Origin: Ferrovibrio terrae_A
Lineage (GTDB): Bacteria > Pseudomonadota > Alphaproteobacteria > Ferrovibrionales > Ferrovibrionaceae
Assembly: GCF_943372915.1 (NCBI RefSeq)
Contig: NZ_CALSAN010000014.1
Span: 47,821 to 111,820, forward strand
Direction: 5' to 3'
DNA: 64,000 nucleotides
The number at the start of each line of letters is the position of its first letter. The first letter of the stretch is position 1. The notes beneath the pieces are model-generated. The model had not been told where the DNA came from and ran no database searches. It was given only the letters and a program-made list of their open reading frames with translations. The translations under genes were made by a program, and so were the position numbers. Positions 17,132-25,799 of this stretch are shown in pieces.

Positions 17132-17887
17132 ATGACCGAGATCCTGACTGCACAGGCCGATGGCATCCTGACCATCACCTTCAACCGGCCTGAAAAGAAG
17201 AATGCGCTGACCTCGGCGATGTATGCCACGCTGGCCGATGCACTGGAGGCCGCCGAGACTGACGCCGCCGTGCGCGTGATCCTGTTCGCCGGCAATGGTG
17301 GGGCGTTCACGGCCGGCAACGATCTGCAGGACTTCCTCAACAATCCGCCGCAGGGCGACAACACGCCGGTCTTCCGCTTCCTGCGCGCCATCAGCACGGC
17401 CAGCAAGCCGCTGGTTGCCGCCGTGACCGGCGTGGCGGTTGGCGTCGGCACCACCATGCTGCTGCATTGCGACCTGGTCTATGTCGGCGCCGGGGCCAAG
17501 CTGTCGCTGCCCTTCGTCAACCTGGCGCTGGTGCCGGAAGCCGCTTCATCGCTGCTGCTGCCGGCCATGATCGGCCATCACCGCGCCGCCGAGCTGTTCC
17601 TGCTGGGCGAACCCTTCGATGCCGATACGGCGAAGGCCTATGGCATCGCCAATGCGATCTTCCCCGATGCCCGTGTGGTGCCGGAAGCCCTGCAGATCGC
17701 ACAGAAGCTGGCGGCCAAGCCGCCGACGGCGATGAAGCTGACCAAGCAGCTGCTGAAGCGCACCAAGGGCGATGTGGCCGGGCAGATGGCGCTGGAAGGC
17801 GAGCATTTCCGCAGCCAGCTGACATCGGCCGAGGCCCGCGAGGCGATGACTGCCTTTTTCGAGAAGCGGCCGCCGAAATTCGGCTGA
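17132..17887 (+). CDS. Enoyl-CoA hydratase/isomerase family protein
   Basis: This 251-residue crotonase-fold protein has the oxyanion-hole region NGGAFTAGNDLQDF and the AVTGVAVGVGTTMLLHCDLVYVG stretch. One usual catalytic Glu position (the residue after the second oxyanion-hole Gly segment) is not an acidic pair as in true hydratases, and the LALVPEAASSLLLPAMIGHHRA segment resembles PaaG/ECI2-type isomerases. Substrate is unassigned. It is convergent with zur, stops 19 bp apart. Confidence 0.88.
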   Translation: MTEILTAQADGILTITFNRPEKKNALTSAMYATLADALEAAETDAAVRVILFAGNGGAFTAGNDLQDFLNNPPQGDNTPVFRFLRAISTASKPLVAAVTGVAVGVGTTMLLHCDLVYVGAGAKLSLPFVNLALVPEAASSLLLPAMIGHHRAAELFLLGEPFDADTAKAYGIANAIFPDARVVPEALQIAQKLAAKPPTAMKLTKQLLKRTKGDVAGQMALEGEHFRSQLTSAEAREAMTAFFEKRPPKFG

Positions 17888-17905
17888 GACTACATCCGTT
17901 TCAGA

Positions 17906-18397
17906 TCAGAGCGCGCGGCAGTCGCGGCAGACGCCGACCACCTCGATGGTCTGGCGTTCGACCTGGAAACCCAGCGCCCGGGCATCCTGCTGGATGCGGG
18001 TGCCGAGTTCAGGATCGTTGATCTCGGTGGCGGTGCCGCACTGGCGGCAGATGAAGATTTCCTGTTGCACGGCATGGCCGGGCGCGGTGCAACCGATGAA
18101 GGCATTCAGGCTTTCTACCCGGTGCACCAGTCCCTGTTCGACCAGGAAATCGAGCGCGCGATAGACGGTGGGTGGCGCCACTTTCTGGCCATCGCCGCCC
18201 AGCTGGGCCAGCAGGTCATAGGCACCGGCCGGCTTGTGGCTCTGCCAGATCAGCTCCAGCACCCGGCGGCGGATCGGCGTAAGCCGGGCGCCGGTGTTGC
18301 TGCAATGGCTTTCGGCTGCCGCCAGCGCATCGCTGATGCAGGCGGCATGATCATGGCCATGGGAATGGGAGCTGTGCTGATGGGCGTGGCGGGACAT
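17906..18397 (-). CDS. zur: Fur family regulator, Zur type
   Basis: This 163-residue metal-dependent repressor has a winged-helix DNA-binding domain (RLTPIRRRVLELIWQSHKP, then VAPPTVYRALDFLVEQGLVHR). Structural zinc is bound by two CxxC pairs (FICRQCGT and GVCRDCRAL). The N-terminus is unusually His-rich (HAHQHSSHSHGHDH), which fits zinc sensing or scavenging and supports Zur rather than Fur. No znuABC genes are in the window, so its targets lie elsewhere. It lies 42 bp after the alpha/beta hydrolase gene that ends the liv operon. Confidence 0.85.
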   Translation of the reverse strand: MSRHAHQHSSHSHGHDHAACISDALAAAESHCSNTGARLTPIRRRVLELIWQSHKPAGAYDLLAQLGGDGQKVAPPTVYRALDFLVEQGLVHRVESLNAFIGCTAPGHAVQQEIFICRQCGTATEINDPELGTRIQQDARALGFQVERQTIEVVGVCRDCRAL

Positions 18398-18438
18398 GCC
18401 CTCAGTATAGGGCGGGGCCGGGTTCCGGCCAATGGCCC

Positions 18439-19284
18439 CTATTCGGCCAAAAACGCCGCGATCAGGGCGATCTGCTCCACCGTATCCAGGGCCGGGGCAT
18501 GGCCGATGCCCGGCATGTCGATGCGGCGCGCCTTCGGTCCGCGCCGGGTCATTTCGGCGGCGGTTTCATCGCTCAGCAGGTCGGATACCGCGCCTCGCAG
18601 CAGCAGGGTTTTCGCCGTGATCTGGTCATAGAGCGGCCAGGCATCGCCGGTGACGGTGGCGGCCTGGCGGCCCAGCACGGCGGCGATCTGCGGATCGTAA
18701 TGCGGGGTCAGACGGCCATCGGGCAGCCGGCGGGCCGAGGTTTCGGCCAGCTTCTGCCAGCCGGCATCGGTGGCAATACCGAAGGGCGCATAGATGGTGC
18801 GGAAATACTGTTCCAGCTCAGGCAGCGTGGCAAAGGCCGGCGGCGTGCCGGCATAGCTGAGGATGCGGCTGACCGCCCCGGGCGCGATGGCCGGGCCGAC
18901 ATCGTTGAGCACCAGGTGGCTGATGCGGTCCTTCAGCGCCGTGCCCGCCACCGCCATGCCGATCAGGCCGCCCATCGAGGTGCCGACCCAGCGCGCGGTG
19001 GTCAGGTTGAAATGATCGAACAGTTCGATGGCCTGCCGCGCATAGAAGGGCACGGTGTATTCCGCATCCGGCTGCGGGCTCCATTCGCTGAAGCCCCGGC
19101 CGATGGTGTCGACGGCCAGCAGGCGGTACTGCGCGCTGAGCGCGGCGGCCAGATCATCGAAGTCACGGGCGTTGCGGGCAAAGCCGTGCCACAGGATCAC
19201 GGCCGGCGCATCCGCCCTGCCCCAGTCGAGCAGATGGACGCTGCGGCCGGCGAGCGTGAGATAGCGCGAAACCGGCGCGTTCAT
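18439..19284 (-). CDS. Alpha/beta hydrolase, last gene of the liv-type operon
   Basis: This 281-residue alpha/beta-hydrolase-fold enzyme has the HG oxyanion motif (VILWHGFARNARDF) and the nucleophile elbow GTSMGG. Another segment, NDVGPAIAPGAVSRI, is seen in many C-C bond hydrolases and esterases of this family. The catalytic His is in MPGIGHAPAL. The ATG at 19284 overlaps the livM stop by 4 bp, so it is translated with the transporter. A serine hydrolase at this place suggests the imported compound, or an intermediate, is an ester or a ring-cleavage product. Confidence 0.85.
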   Translation of the reverse strand: MNAPVSRYLTLAGRSVHLLDWGRADAPAVILWHGFARNARDFDDLAAALSAQYRLLAVDTIGRGFSEWSPQPDAEYTVPFYARQAIELFDHFNLTTARWVGTSMGGLIGMAVAGTALKDRISHLVLNDVGPAIAPGAVSRILSYAGTPPAFATLPELEQYFRTIYAPFGIATDAGWQKLAETSARRLPDGRLTPHYDPQIAAVLGRQAATVTGDAWPLYDQITAKTLLLRGAVSDLLSDETAAEMTRRGPKARRIDMPGIGHAPALDTVEQIALIAAFLAE

Positions 19285-20369
19285 GAGCGCATTTGCCTGA
19301 GCTTGCCGACAATGCCGACCGGGAAGAAATAGACGCTGAGCACGAACAGGATGCCGAGCCAGAGCAGCCAGCGGTCGGCATGGAACAGGCCGGGCAGCAG
19401 GGGAATGCCGGCGGCTTCCAGCATGCCGCTGAACTGCCCCATCAGCACCTGCAGGTAATTCTGCGCCAGGATGAAGATGGTGGCGCCCAGCACGGCGCCA
19501 TAGAGCGTGCCCATGCCGCCGATCACCACCATCAGCAGGATGTCGATCATGATGGCGAAGCTGAGCGTGGTGTCCGGCCCGGTATACCGCAGCCACAGTG
19601 CCATCAGCACGCCGGCCAGGGTGGCCATGCCGGCCGACAGGCAGTTGGCGATCGAGCGATAGACCACGACGCGATAGCCCAGTGCCTCGGCACGGAAATC
19701 GTTTTCGCGGATCGCCTGCAGCACCCGGCCGAAGGGCGAGTTCACCACCCGCAGCGCCAGCAGGAACAGGATGAGCGCCGACAGGAAGATCAGGTAGTAG
19801 GACAGGATGCGGCCATTGATCATCACGCCCATGACCGGTTCGTCGAACAGGCGGAAGGCCGGCCGCAGCATTTCCGGAATCCGGTAGCTGCGGCCATCTT
19901 CGCCGCCCGTGATCTCGTTGAGCTGCGAGGCCAGGATGGCGAAGGCGGATGCCACCGCCAGCGTGATCATGGCAAAGAAGATCGCCCGCACCCGCAGGCT
20001 GAACAGGCCGATCAGCAGCGCCAGCAGGATGGCGAGCACCAGGGCGACGACCACGCCGATGCCCAGCGCGCTCCAGGTGGGGCTGAAATTGTACATGGCG
20101 ATCGCCACGCCATAGCCGCCGATGCCGTAGAACATCGTATGGGCAAAGGAAACAATCCCGGTATAGCCGAGCAGCAGGTCATAGCTCGCCACCAGGATGA
20201 CGAAGACGCAGATCTTCGCGGCGACGTTGAGCGGCTGGCTGCCCGGGAACAGGAAGGGCGCAAAAGCCAGGCAGATCAGCACGACGAACAGCAGAACACC
20301 CAGCACGCGCGAGCGCGGATAGTCGCCGGACAGCAGGCTGTGGATCGGATTGTTGGGCAGCATCGACAT
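19281..20369 (-). CDS. livM: Branched-chain amino acid-type ABC transporter, permease LivM
   Basis: This 362-residue inner-membrane permease has about ten hydrophobic helices. It carries the LivM pattern SYDLLLGYTGIVSFAHTMFYGIGGYG and a cytoplasmic loop RVLQAIRENDFRAEALGYRV. GMGTLYGAVLGATIFIL near the C-terminus is also typical. The start at 20369 has a GGGGAG SD; the longer frame to 20417 overlaps livH and is not used. It overlaps the following hydrolase by 4 bp. The substrate could be a non-amino-acid carboxylate, since this family imports aromatic acids in several soil bacteria. Confidence 0.92.
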   Translation of the reverse strand: MSMLPNNPIHSLLSGDYPRSRVLGVLLFVVLICLAFAPFLFPGSQPLNVAAKICVFVILVASYDLLLGYTGIVSFAHTMFYGIGGYGVAIAMYNFSPTWSALGIGVVVALVLAILLALLIGLFSLRVRAIFFAMITLAVASAFAILASQLNEITGGEDGRSYRIPEMLRPAFRLFDEPVMGVMINGRILSYYLIFLSALILFLLALRVVNSPFGRVLQAIRENDFRAEALGYRVVVYRSIANCLSAGMATLAGVLMALWLRYTGPDTTLSFAIMIDILLMVVIGGMGTLYGAVLGATIFILAQNYLQVLMGQFSGMLEAAGIPLLPGLFHADRWLLWLGILFVLSVYFFPVGIVGKLRQMRS

Positions 20370-20377
20370 ATCTCCCC

Positions 20378-21394
20378 TCACCGCTTGGCCACGGGATAGA
20401 GGCCCTGCGGCCGCCACAGCAGGATCACCACCATCAGCAGGATGCTGCTGCCCAGTGCCAGCTTGGGCGCCAGGAAGCCGGTGTAGTTGGCCACCAGCGC
20501 CACCAGCAGCGCGCCGATGAAGCAGCCGCCGACCGAGCCCAGGCCGCCGATGATGATGACGATGAAGATCAGCACGTTCACTTCCATGCCCATGCCGGCG
20601 GTCAGCGTCTGACGATAGAAAGCCCAGAGCACGCCGCCCAGACCGGCCAGCGCCGAACCGGCGATGAAGACGCCGACGAACAGCCGGCGGATCTTGTAGC
20701 CCAGCGCCTCGACCATTTCGGCATTCTCCACGCCGGCGCGGATCAGCAGGCCGATCTTGGTGCGGTTGAGGATCAGATACATGGCGCCGAACACGGCGAG
20801 CCCCAGCACCACGGCAATCACGCGATATTTCTCCATTGCCGCATCGCCGATCACGATGGCGCCGCGCAGGCCCTCCGGCAGCCGCAACGGGATCGGGCTG
20901 GCACCCCAGATCACATGGATCATCTGTTCGGCCACGATCATGCCGCCCATGGTGATCAGGATCTGCTTCAGATGCTGGCCATAGACCGGGCGGATGACGA
21001 TACGCTCGAAGGCATAGCCGAGGCCGCCGGTGACCACCATGGCAACCAGGATGCAGGCCAGCAGCACGCCGATATTGAGCAGCAGGTTGTCGGACTCCAC
21101 CCAGCCGGCAAGCGGGCCCAGTGCCACCAGGCTCATATAGGCGCCGAAGGAAATGAACACGCCATGGCCGAAATTCAGCACGTCCATCAGGCCGAAAACG
21201 AGGGTCAGCCCCGAGGCCATCAGGAAGATCATCATGCCCATGGCCAGCGCCGCCACGGTGAGTGTCACCCAGGTCGACACGCTGCCGACGAAGGGCAGCG
21301 CCACCAGCATCAGCAGCGGCACCAGCAGCATCGGCAGGTAATCGATCTTCACCTTCGGCAAGATGGCGGCAGGCGTATCGGCAACAGCGGTCAT
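20378..21394 (-). CDS. livH: Branched-chain amino acid-type ABC transporter, permease LivH
   Basis: This 338-residue polytopic permease shows the LivH features GLTLVFGLMDVLNFGHGVFISFGAYMS near the N-terminus and VEALGYKIRRLFVGVFIAGSALAGLGGVLWA in the second half. It forms the membrane pore with LivM. It overlaps livF (stop at 21391) by 4 bp and is followed by livM after 8 bp, so the four transporter genes are a compact unit. Confidence 0.92.
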   Translation of the reverse strand: MTAVADTPAAILPKVKIDYLPMLLVPLLMLVALPFVGSVSTWVTLTVAALAMGMMIFLMASGLTLVFGLMDVLNFGHGVFISFGAYMSLVALGPLAGWVESDNLLLNIGVLLACILVAMVVTGGLGYAFERIVIRPVYGQHLKQILITMGGMIVAEQMIHVIWGASPIPLRLPEGLRGAIVIGDAAMEKYRVIAVVLGLAVFGAMYLILNRTKIGLLIRAGVENAEMVEALGYKIRRLFVGVFIAGSALAGLGGVLWAFYRQTLTAGMGMEVNVLIFIVIIIGGLGSVGGCFIGALLVALVANYTGFLAPKLALGSSILLMVVILLWRPQGLYPVAKR

Positions 21395-22113
21395 TGATGC
21401 GCCTCCATGCTCAGGCCCAGCAGTTTCTGCTGCAGCGTCGCGTCTTCCGCCAGCGCCGCCATGGCCCCGGTATGGACAATGTGGCCATCATCCATCACCG
21501 CGACATGATCGCCGAGCAGCTTGGCGGCAAGAAAATTCTGCTCGACCAGCAGGATGGTGGCGCCGGTGGCTTTCAGTTCCTTGAAGGCCTGCACCATGTT
21601 CATGATGATGGCCGGTGCCAGACCCTTGGTCGGTTCATCGATCAGCAGCAGGTCGCGCGGCTCGACGATGGCACGCGCGATCGCCAGCATCTGCTTCTGC
21701 CCGCCCGACAGCACGCCGGCGGCCAGCGACCAGAATTTCTCCAGCGCCGGAAACAGGCCGAAAATCCACTTCAGACGCACCGGATCGATCTCGCCACCGC
21801 GGGCGGCGAGGATCATGTTCTCGCGCACCGTGAGGTCGGCGAAGATGCCCATATTCTCGGGCACGTAGGCGATGCCGGCCTGGGCGATCTCGGGCGTCGG
21901 CGTTTTCGTGATATCGCGACCATCGAAGGTGATGCTGCCCTGGCTGGCCTGCCACAGGCCCATGATGGTGCGCAAGGTGGTGGTCTTGCCGGCGCCATTG
22001 CGGCCCAGCAGCATGGTGAGCTGGCCGCGCGGCACGACGAGATCGACGCCATGCAGGATGTGATACTGCCCGATATGGGTGTGCACGCCCTGCAGCTTCA
22101 GCATGTCGGTCAT
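21391..22113 (-). CDS. livF: Branched-chain amino acid-type ABC transporter, ATPase LivF
   Basis: This 240-residue ABC ATPase has Walker A GRNGAGKTT, signature LSGGQKQML, Walker B LLLIDEPTKGLAP and the switch His replaced by Gln in LLVEQNFLAA, as is normal for LivF. It overlaps livG (stop at 22110) by 4 bp. It forms a heterodimer with LivG to power the LivHM permease. Confidence 0.93.
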   Translation of the reverse strand: MTDMLKLQGVHTHIGQYHILHGVDLVVPRGQLTMLLGRNGAGKTTTLRTIMGLWQASQGSITFDGRDITKTPTPEIAQAGIAYVPENMGIFADLTVRENMILAARGGEIDPVRLKWIFGLFPALEKFWSLAAGVLSGGQKQMLAIARAIVEPRDLLLIDEPTKGLAPAIIMNMVQAFKELKATGATILLVEQNFLAAKLLGDHVAVMDDGHIVHTGAMAALAEDATLQQKLLGLSMEAHQ

Positions 22114-22886
22114 GCGGCCGCACTCCCCTCTGGCGGCAGGCCCAGATAGGCTTGCTGCACCACGGGCGATGCGATCACCGCGGCCGGTTCGCCATCGGCG
22201 ACCAGCTGGCCGTTATGTAAAACAATAATGCGATCCGCGAGACTGCGCACCACATCCATCTTGTGCTCGACCAGCAGCACGGTCTTGTCGCCGCGCGCCT
22301 TGATGCCCTGGATCAGGTCGAGGATGGTCGGCACTTCATCGACCGACATGCCAGCGGTCGGCTCGTCGAACATGAAGACGTCAGGTTCCAGCGCCAGCAG
22401 CAGGGCGACTTCCAGTTTGCGCTGGTCGCCATGGGGCAGCGCACCGGCGATGGCATTGCGCTTGTCGAGCAGGCGCACCTGCTCCAGCAGGCTGTCGGCC
22501 TTCTCGATCAGGTCGCGGCGATGGCTCCACAGCTGCAGCAGCTGCAGGCCGGCACCGGCGCGCGACTGCACGGCCAGCCGCACATTCTCCATCACGGTAA
22601 GATTCGGGAACAGGTTGGTCAGCTGAAACGCCCGGCCCATGCCGCGCTTGGTGCGCGCCGAGGCCGTCAGGCCGGTGACATCCTCGCCACGCAGCAGCAC
22701 CTGGCCCGAGGTGGATTTGAGCTGGCCGGAAATCAGATTGAAATAGGTGGTCTTGCCGGCGCCATTGGGCCCGACGATGGCGGTCAGCGTGCCGGGCTGG
22801 AAGGCGCAGCTGACGGCATTGACGGCGACATGGCCGCCGAAGCGGATCGTCAGGTCGCGGGTTTCAAGTGTGGGTGTGGCGGACAT
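22110..22886 (-). CDS. livG: Branched-chain amino acid-type ABC transporter, ATPase LivG
   Basis: This 258-residue ABC ATPase has Walker A GPNGAGKTT, Walker B DVFMFDEPTAGMS and the switch His in LLVEHKMDVV. The region around LPHGDQRKLEVALLLA replaces the consensus LSYGxQR signature, as is common in LivG. The start at 22886 is preferred; the frame runs to 22916 but that part lies inside a terminator hairpin. LivF follows with a 4-bp overlap. Confidence 0.92.
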   Translation of the reverse strand: MSATPTLETRDLTIRFGGHVAVNAVSCAFQPGTLTAIVGPNGAGKTTYFNLISGQLKSTSGQVLLRGEDVTGLTASARTKRGMGRAFQLTNLFPNLTVMENVRLAVQSRAGAGLQLLQLWSHRRDLIEKADSLLEQVRLLDKRNAIAGALPHGDQRKLEVALLLALEPDVFMFDEPTAGMSVDEVPTILDLIQGIKARGDKTVLLVEHKMDVVRSLADRIIVLHNGQLVADGEPAAVIASPVVQQAYLGLPPEGSAAA

Positions 22887-22896
22887 CTGTCTGAAC

Positions 22897-22930
22897 AAAA
22901 AAGACCGCCGGGACATGACGTCCCGGCGGC
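22897..22930 (-). terminator. Intra-operon intrinsic terminator after the binding-protein gene
   Basis: A perfect 10-bp stem (arms at 22905-22914 and 22920-22929, 5-base loop) is followed in the minus-strand transcript by six U residues (A-run at 22897-22902). It lies 8 bp after the binding-protein stop and just before livG. It should stop part of the transcripts, so that the binding protein is made in excess over LivGFHM. Confidence 0.8.
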
Positions 22931-22938
22931 AGGCGTAA

Positions 22939-24138
22939 TCAACGCTTGTTGCGGATCGGCAGCGGCATGGCCGATTCCTGGATGGTCTGCACCAGATCCA
23001 GAAGGTCGTTCTCGTCCTTGCCGTCCTTCTTGACCTTGAAGTGATACATCTGCTGCATCGCCTGGTGGTCTTCCTTGCGGAAGATCATCGTGCCCTTCGG
23101 GGTATCGAAGGCCATGCCTTCCATGGCAGCAATCAGCTTGTCGGTGTTGGTGCCACCAGCCTTCTGCACGGCGGTCAGTGCAGCCGAGGCAGCGGCGAAA
23201 CCGCCGGCGGTGAAGAAGTCCGGCGGGTTGCCGTTGTTGCGCTTCTTGTGTTCGGCCACGAACCAGTCGTTGATCGGGTTCTTCGGGAAGTCGTGATAGT
23301 AATAGACGGCGCCTTCCATGCCCGGATAGGGCTTGTAGAGCTTCATCACCGGCAGGATGTTGCCGCCTGGCGCGATCTCGATGTTGAAACGCTCCGGCTT
23401 CAGGTCGGCGATCTTGGGCAGCGGATGCGGACCGGCCCAGATCACGGCAATGATGCGCTTGCCCGGCTTGTCTTTCAGCGCGTCGAACATGCGCTGCGCC
23501 GAAGCCGTGAAGTCGGTGGTCTGCTGCGGTGCGTATTCCTCGAACACGATCTTGACGTTCGGGCGGATCTGCGCGAGCGCATCCTTCATCGCCTTCACGC
23601 CATCGCGGCCGAAGGCATAGTCCTGTGCCAGCGTGGCAATGCTGACCTCACCCGAGGCCGGGAAAGAGGCGGCGCCGGCAATCGCGTCCTGAGATGAATT
23701 GCGGCCGGTGCGGAAGATATACTTGTTCCACTTCTCGCCGGTGATCGCGTCGGCCACGGCCGGCTCGACGATCAGGATCTTCTTGTGCTCCTCGGCGACC
23801 GGCAGCATGGCGAGCGCGCCGCCCGAACCTGTGGTGCCCACCGCCAGGTCGACATTGTCATCGGCATAGGCCTGCTCGAGCAGCGACTTGGCCAGGTCGG
23901 GCTTGAGCTGGTCGTCCTTGGTGATGACCACCACCTTGCGGCCCTGCCAGGTCATGGTGCCCTTGGTCAGGTATTCCAGGCCCATCATGAAGCCGGTCTC
24001 GGTCTGCTTGGCATAAGCCTCGAGCTGACCGGTCTTGCTGGTGATCAAAGCGATCTTGAGGTCGGCGGCCTGCGCCGACAGCGCCAGACCGGCGGTCAGT
24101 GCGGCGGCCACGGCCACTGTCTTCATCACGCGCTGCAT
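22939..24138 (-). CDS. ABC transporter periplasmic binding protein (Leu/Ile/Val-type)
   Basis: This 399-residue exported protein has a signal peptide (MQRVMKTVAVAAALTAGLAL, cleavage near SAQAAD). The mature part is a type-I periplasmic binding fold (LKIALITSKTGQLEAYAKQT). The ligand pocket segments GTTGSGGALAMLPVAEEHK and NKYIFRTGRNSSQDAIAG are typical of family 4 binding proteins that take amino acids, amides or aromatic acids. An SD (AGGGAGA) precedes the ATG at 24138; the frame runs upstream to 24342 without support. Its promoter region is shared with the divergent TetR gene, where a palindromic operator-like site is present. Confidence 0.9.
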   Translation of the reverse strand: MQRVMKTVAVAAALTAGLALSAQAADLKIALITSKTGQLEAYAKQTETGFMMGLEYLTKGTMTWQGRKVVVITKDDQLKPDLAKSLLEQAYADDNVDLAVGTTGSGGALAMLPVAEEHKKILIVEPAVADAITGEKWNKYIFRTGRNSSQDAIAGAASFPASGEVSIATLAQDYAFGRDGVKAMKDALAQIRPNVKIVFEEYAPQQTTDFTASAQRMFDALKDKPGKRIIAVIWAGPHPLPKIADLKPERFNIEIAPGGNILPVMKLYKPYPGMEGAVYYYHDFPKNPINDWFVAEHKKRNNGNPPDFFTAGGFAAASAALTAVQKAGGTNTDKLIAAMEGMAFDTPKGTMIFRKEDHQAMQQMYHFKVKKDGKDENDLLDLVQTIQESAMPLPIRNKR

Positions 24139-24276
24139 GTATCTCTCCCTTGCGATGCGGGCATGGCGACGGAGACGCGAGTATTGGCATGCGACATGCG
24201 CGACATCGGCTCCTCCCTCTGCTTGGCCCGGGTTGTCCCGGTGCCGCTGGCAGACCGCGCCCGCTGGACGGCCCAC

Positions 24277-24300
24277 AAACATGACAGTTGATTCATGTTT
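24277..24300. promoter_or_regulatory. Putative TetR operator 1
   Basis: A perfect 8-bp inverted repeat (AAACATGA and TCATGTTT) separated by 8 bp lies in the 268-bp divergent region between the liv binding-protein gene and tetR. The inner part (ATGACA-N4-GATTCAT, 24281-24296) recurs at 24393-24408. Size and symmetry fit a TetR-family operator; which promoter it overlaps cannot be told. Confidence 0.65.
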
Positions 24301-24392
24301 CATAGATTTGTACTGTCCGCCCGTTGAGCCGTCAAGCTGCATTCCGGCAAATCACCCCCGGACCGCATGCGGAGGGTTCCAAAAAAGTGAAT

Positions 24393-24408
24393 ATGACAAG
24401 AGATTCAT
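24393..24408. promoter_or_regulatory. Putative TetR operator 2, over the tetR start codon
   Basis: This 16-bp site matches operator 1 at 13 of 16 positions, with the same ATGA-N8-TCAT core; only the central spacer differs. It ends inside the proposed ATG of tetR at 24407. A repressor bound here would block its own transcription and that of the catabolic genes behind it. Confidence 0.55.
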
Positions 24409-25042
24409 GGCTCACATGAACGCCAGGAAACGCGCCCTGCCACTGCCCAAAACCGGCCGTGGCGAACAGACCCGCCGCAAGATTCTCGATGCCGCCCAGC
24501 GCGAGATCGGCCGGCGCGGCTTTGCCGAGGCCTCGATCAGCACGATCACGGCCGAGGCCGGCGTCGCCCAGGGCACCTTCTACATCTACTTCCGCAGCAA
24601 GGAAGATGTGATGCGCGAGCTGGTCCTGCATATGGGCCGTATGCTGCGCCACCATCTGACCGAGGCGACCGAAGGCGCCCGCGACCGCATAGAAGCCGAG
24701 CGGCTTGGTCTGCGCGCCTTCCTCGATTTCGTGCGGCGCAATCCCGATCTCTACAAGGTGGTGGAAGAGTCGCAGTTCGTCGACGAGAAGGTCTACCGCC
24801 AGTATTACACCGACTTCGCCAAATCCTATCGCATCGCACTGGCCGCCGCCGAAAAGCGCGGCGAGATCGCGCCGGGCAAGAATGACACGGCAACAGAAGT
24901 GCGCGCCTGGATGCTGATGGGTATTTCCGTCTTCCTCGGCCAGCGCTACGGGTTGTGGGATCCGAAAACACCCCTCGACCCTATCATCGATGTCGCCTCC
25001 GCCATGGTGGCGCATGGCATCGCCGCCAGGGCACCGCGCTGA
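24407..25042 (+). CDS. TetR family transcriptional regulator
   Basis: This 211-residue protein has an N-terminal TetR helix-turn-helix (GEQTRRKILDAAQREIGRRG, then ASISTITAEAGVAQGTFYIYF, residues about 18-62). An unassigned C-terminal ligand domain follows. The start is the ATG at 24407 (MAHMNARKR), with an ATG at 24416 as alternative. It is divergent from the liv-type binding protein and overlaps the following enoyl-CoA hydratase start (TGATG). Two matching palindromes in front of it and its divergent neighbour make it the likely repressor of both arms, with an acyl-CoA as a plausible inducer (inference). Confidence 0.88.
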   Translation: MAHMNARKRALPLPKTGRGEQTRRKILDAAQREIGRRGFAEASISTITAEAGVAQGTFYIYFRSKEDVMRELVLHMGRMLRHHLTEATEGARDRIEAERLGLRAFLDFVRRNPDLYKVVEESQFVDEKVYRQYYTDFAKSYRIALAAAEKRGEIAPGKNDTATEVRAWMLMGISVFLGQRYGLWDPKTPLDPIIDVASAMVAHGIAARAPR

Positions 25043-25797
25043 TGGCCGCAACGCTGCTCGATATCACCGATGGCGTGGCGCGGCTGACGCTAAACCGCCC
25101 CGAGCGGCACAACAGCCTGGTGCCGGCGCTGCTCGACAGCCTGAATACCGATCTCGAGCGTATTGCCGCCAATAAGGACATCCGTGCCGTGGTGCTGCAG
25201 GCGGCCGGCCGCAGCTTCAGCACCGGCGGCGATGTCGCCGGTTTTCAAGCCGTGCCGCGCGGCGAGCGTCGCGCCTATGCCGCAGGGCTGGTCGGCAGCC
25301 TCAACCGCGCCATCCTCGCCCTGCTCGGCCTGACGGTCCCGGTAATCGGCCGCATCCATGGTCCGTTGACGGGCGGCGCACTGGGCTTCCTGCTCGCCTG
25401 CGATCTGGTGGTGATCACGCCGCAGGCCTTCATCCAGCCCTATTATACCGAGGTCGGCTTCAGTCCCGATGGTGGCTGGACCGCCATGCTGCCCGCCCGT
25501 ATCGGCTATCAGCAGGCGCGCGAGATCCAGCTGCTGAACCGCCGCATCATGGCGCTGGAAGCCGTCCAGCTCGGTCTTGCCACCACGCTGGCCGAGCCCG
25601 ACAGTCTGGACAGCACCATTGAAGGCTGGCTGCTGGAGCTGCGCAGCAAGCAGCCGGGCAGCGTCGCCTGCACCAAGCGCCTGCTGGCACAAGACTGCGC
25701 CGCTGGCCTGCTGGCCGAACAACGTGCCTTCGTAGACCAGATTGACAGCGCCGAAGCCGAGGCCGGCATGGTGCGTTTCCTGGCAAAGAGCGCCTAG
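25042..25797 (+). CDS. Enoyl-CoA hydratase/isomerase family protein
   Basis: This 251-residue crotonase-fold protein has the first oxyanion segment GRSFSTGGDVAGFQ and the second IGRIHGPLTGGALGFLLACDLV. The usual Glu in the catalytic helix is not obvious (EVGFSPDGGWTAMLPARIG), which is common in PaaG-like isomerases. Its ATG at 25042 overlaps the tetR stop. It is the first enzyme gene of the five-gene acyl-CoA catabolic operon. Confidence 0.88.
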   Translation: MAATLLDITDGVARLTLNRPERHNSLVPALLDSLNTDLERIAANKDIRAVVLQAAGRSFSTGGDVAGFQAVPRGERRAYAAGLVGSLNRAILALLGLTVPVIGRIHGPLTGGALGFLLACDLVVITPQAFIQPYYTEVGFSPDGGWTAMLPARIGYQQAREIQLLNRRIMALEAVQLGLATTLAEPDSLDSTIEGWLLELRSKQPGSVACTKRLLAQDCAAGLLAEQRAFVDQIDSAEAEAGMVRFLAKSA

Positions 25798-25799
25798 CC

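Noticed and set aside
24142..24342. Longer start for the liv-type binding protein at 24342
   Set aside because: It would put a long odd stretch ahead of a perfect signal peptide and run over the putative TetR operator; the ATG at 24138 has a good SD.
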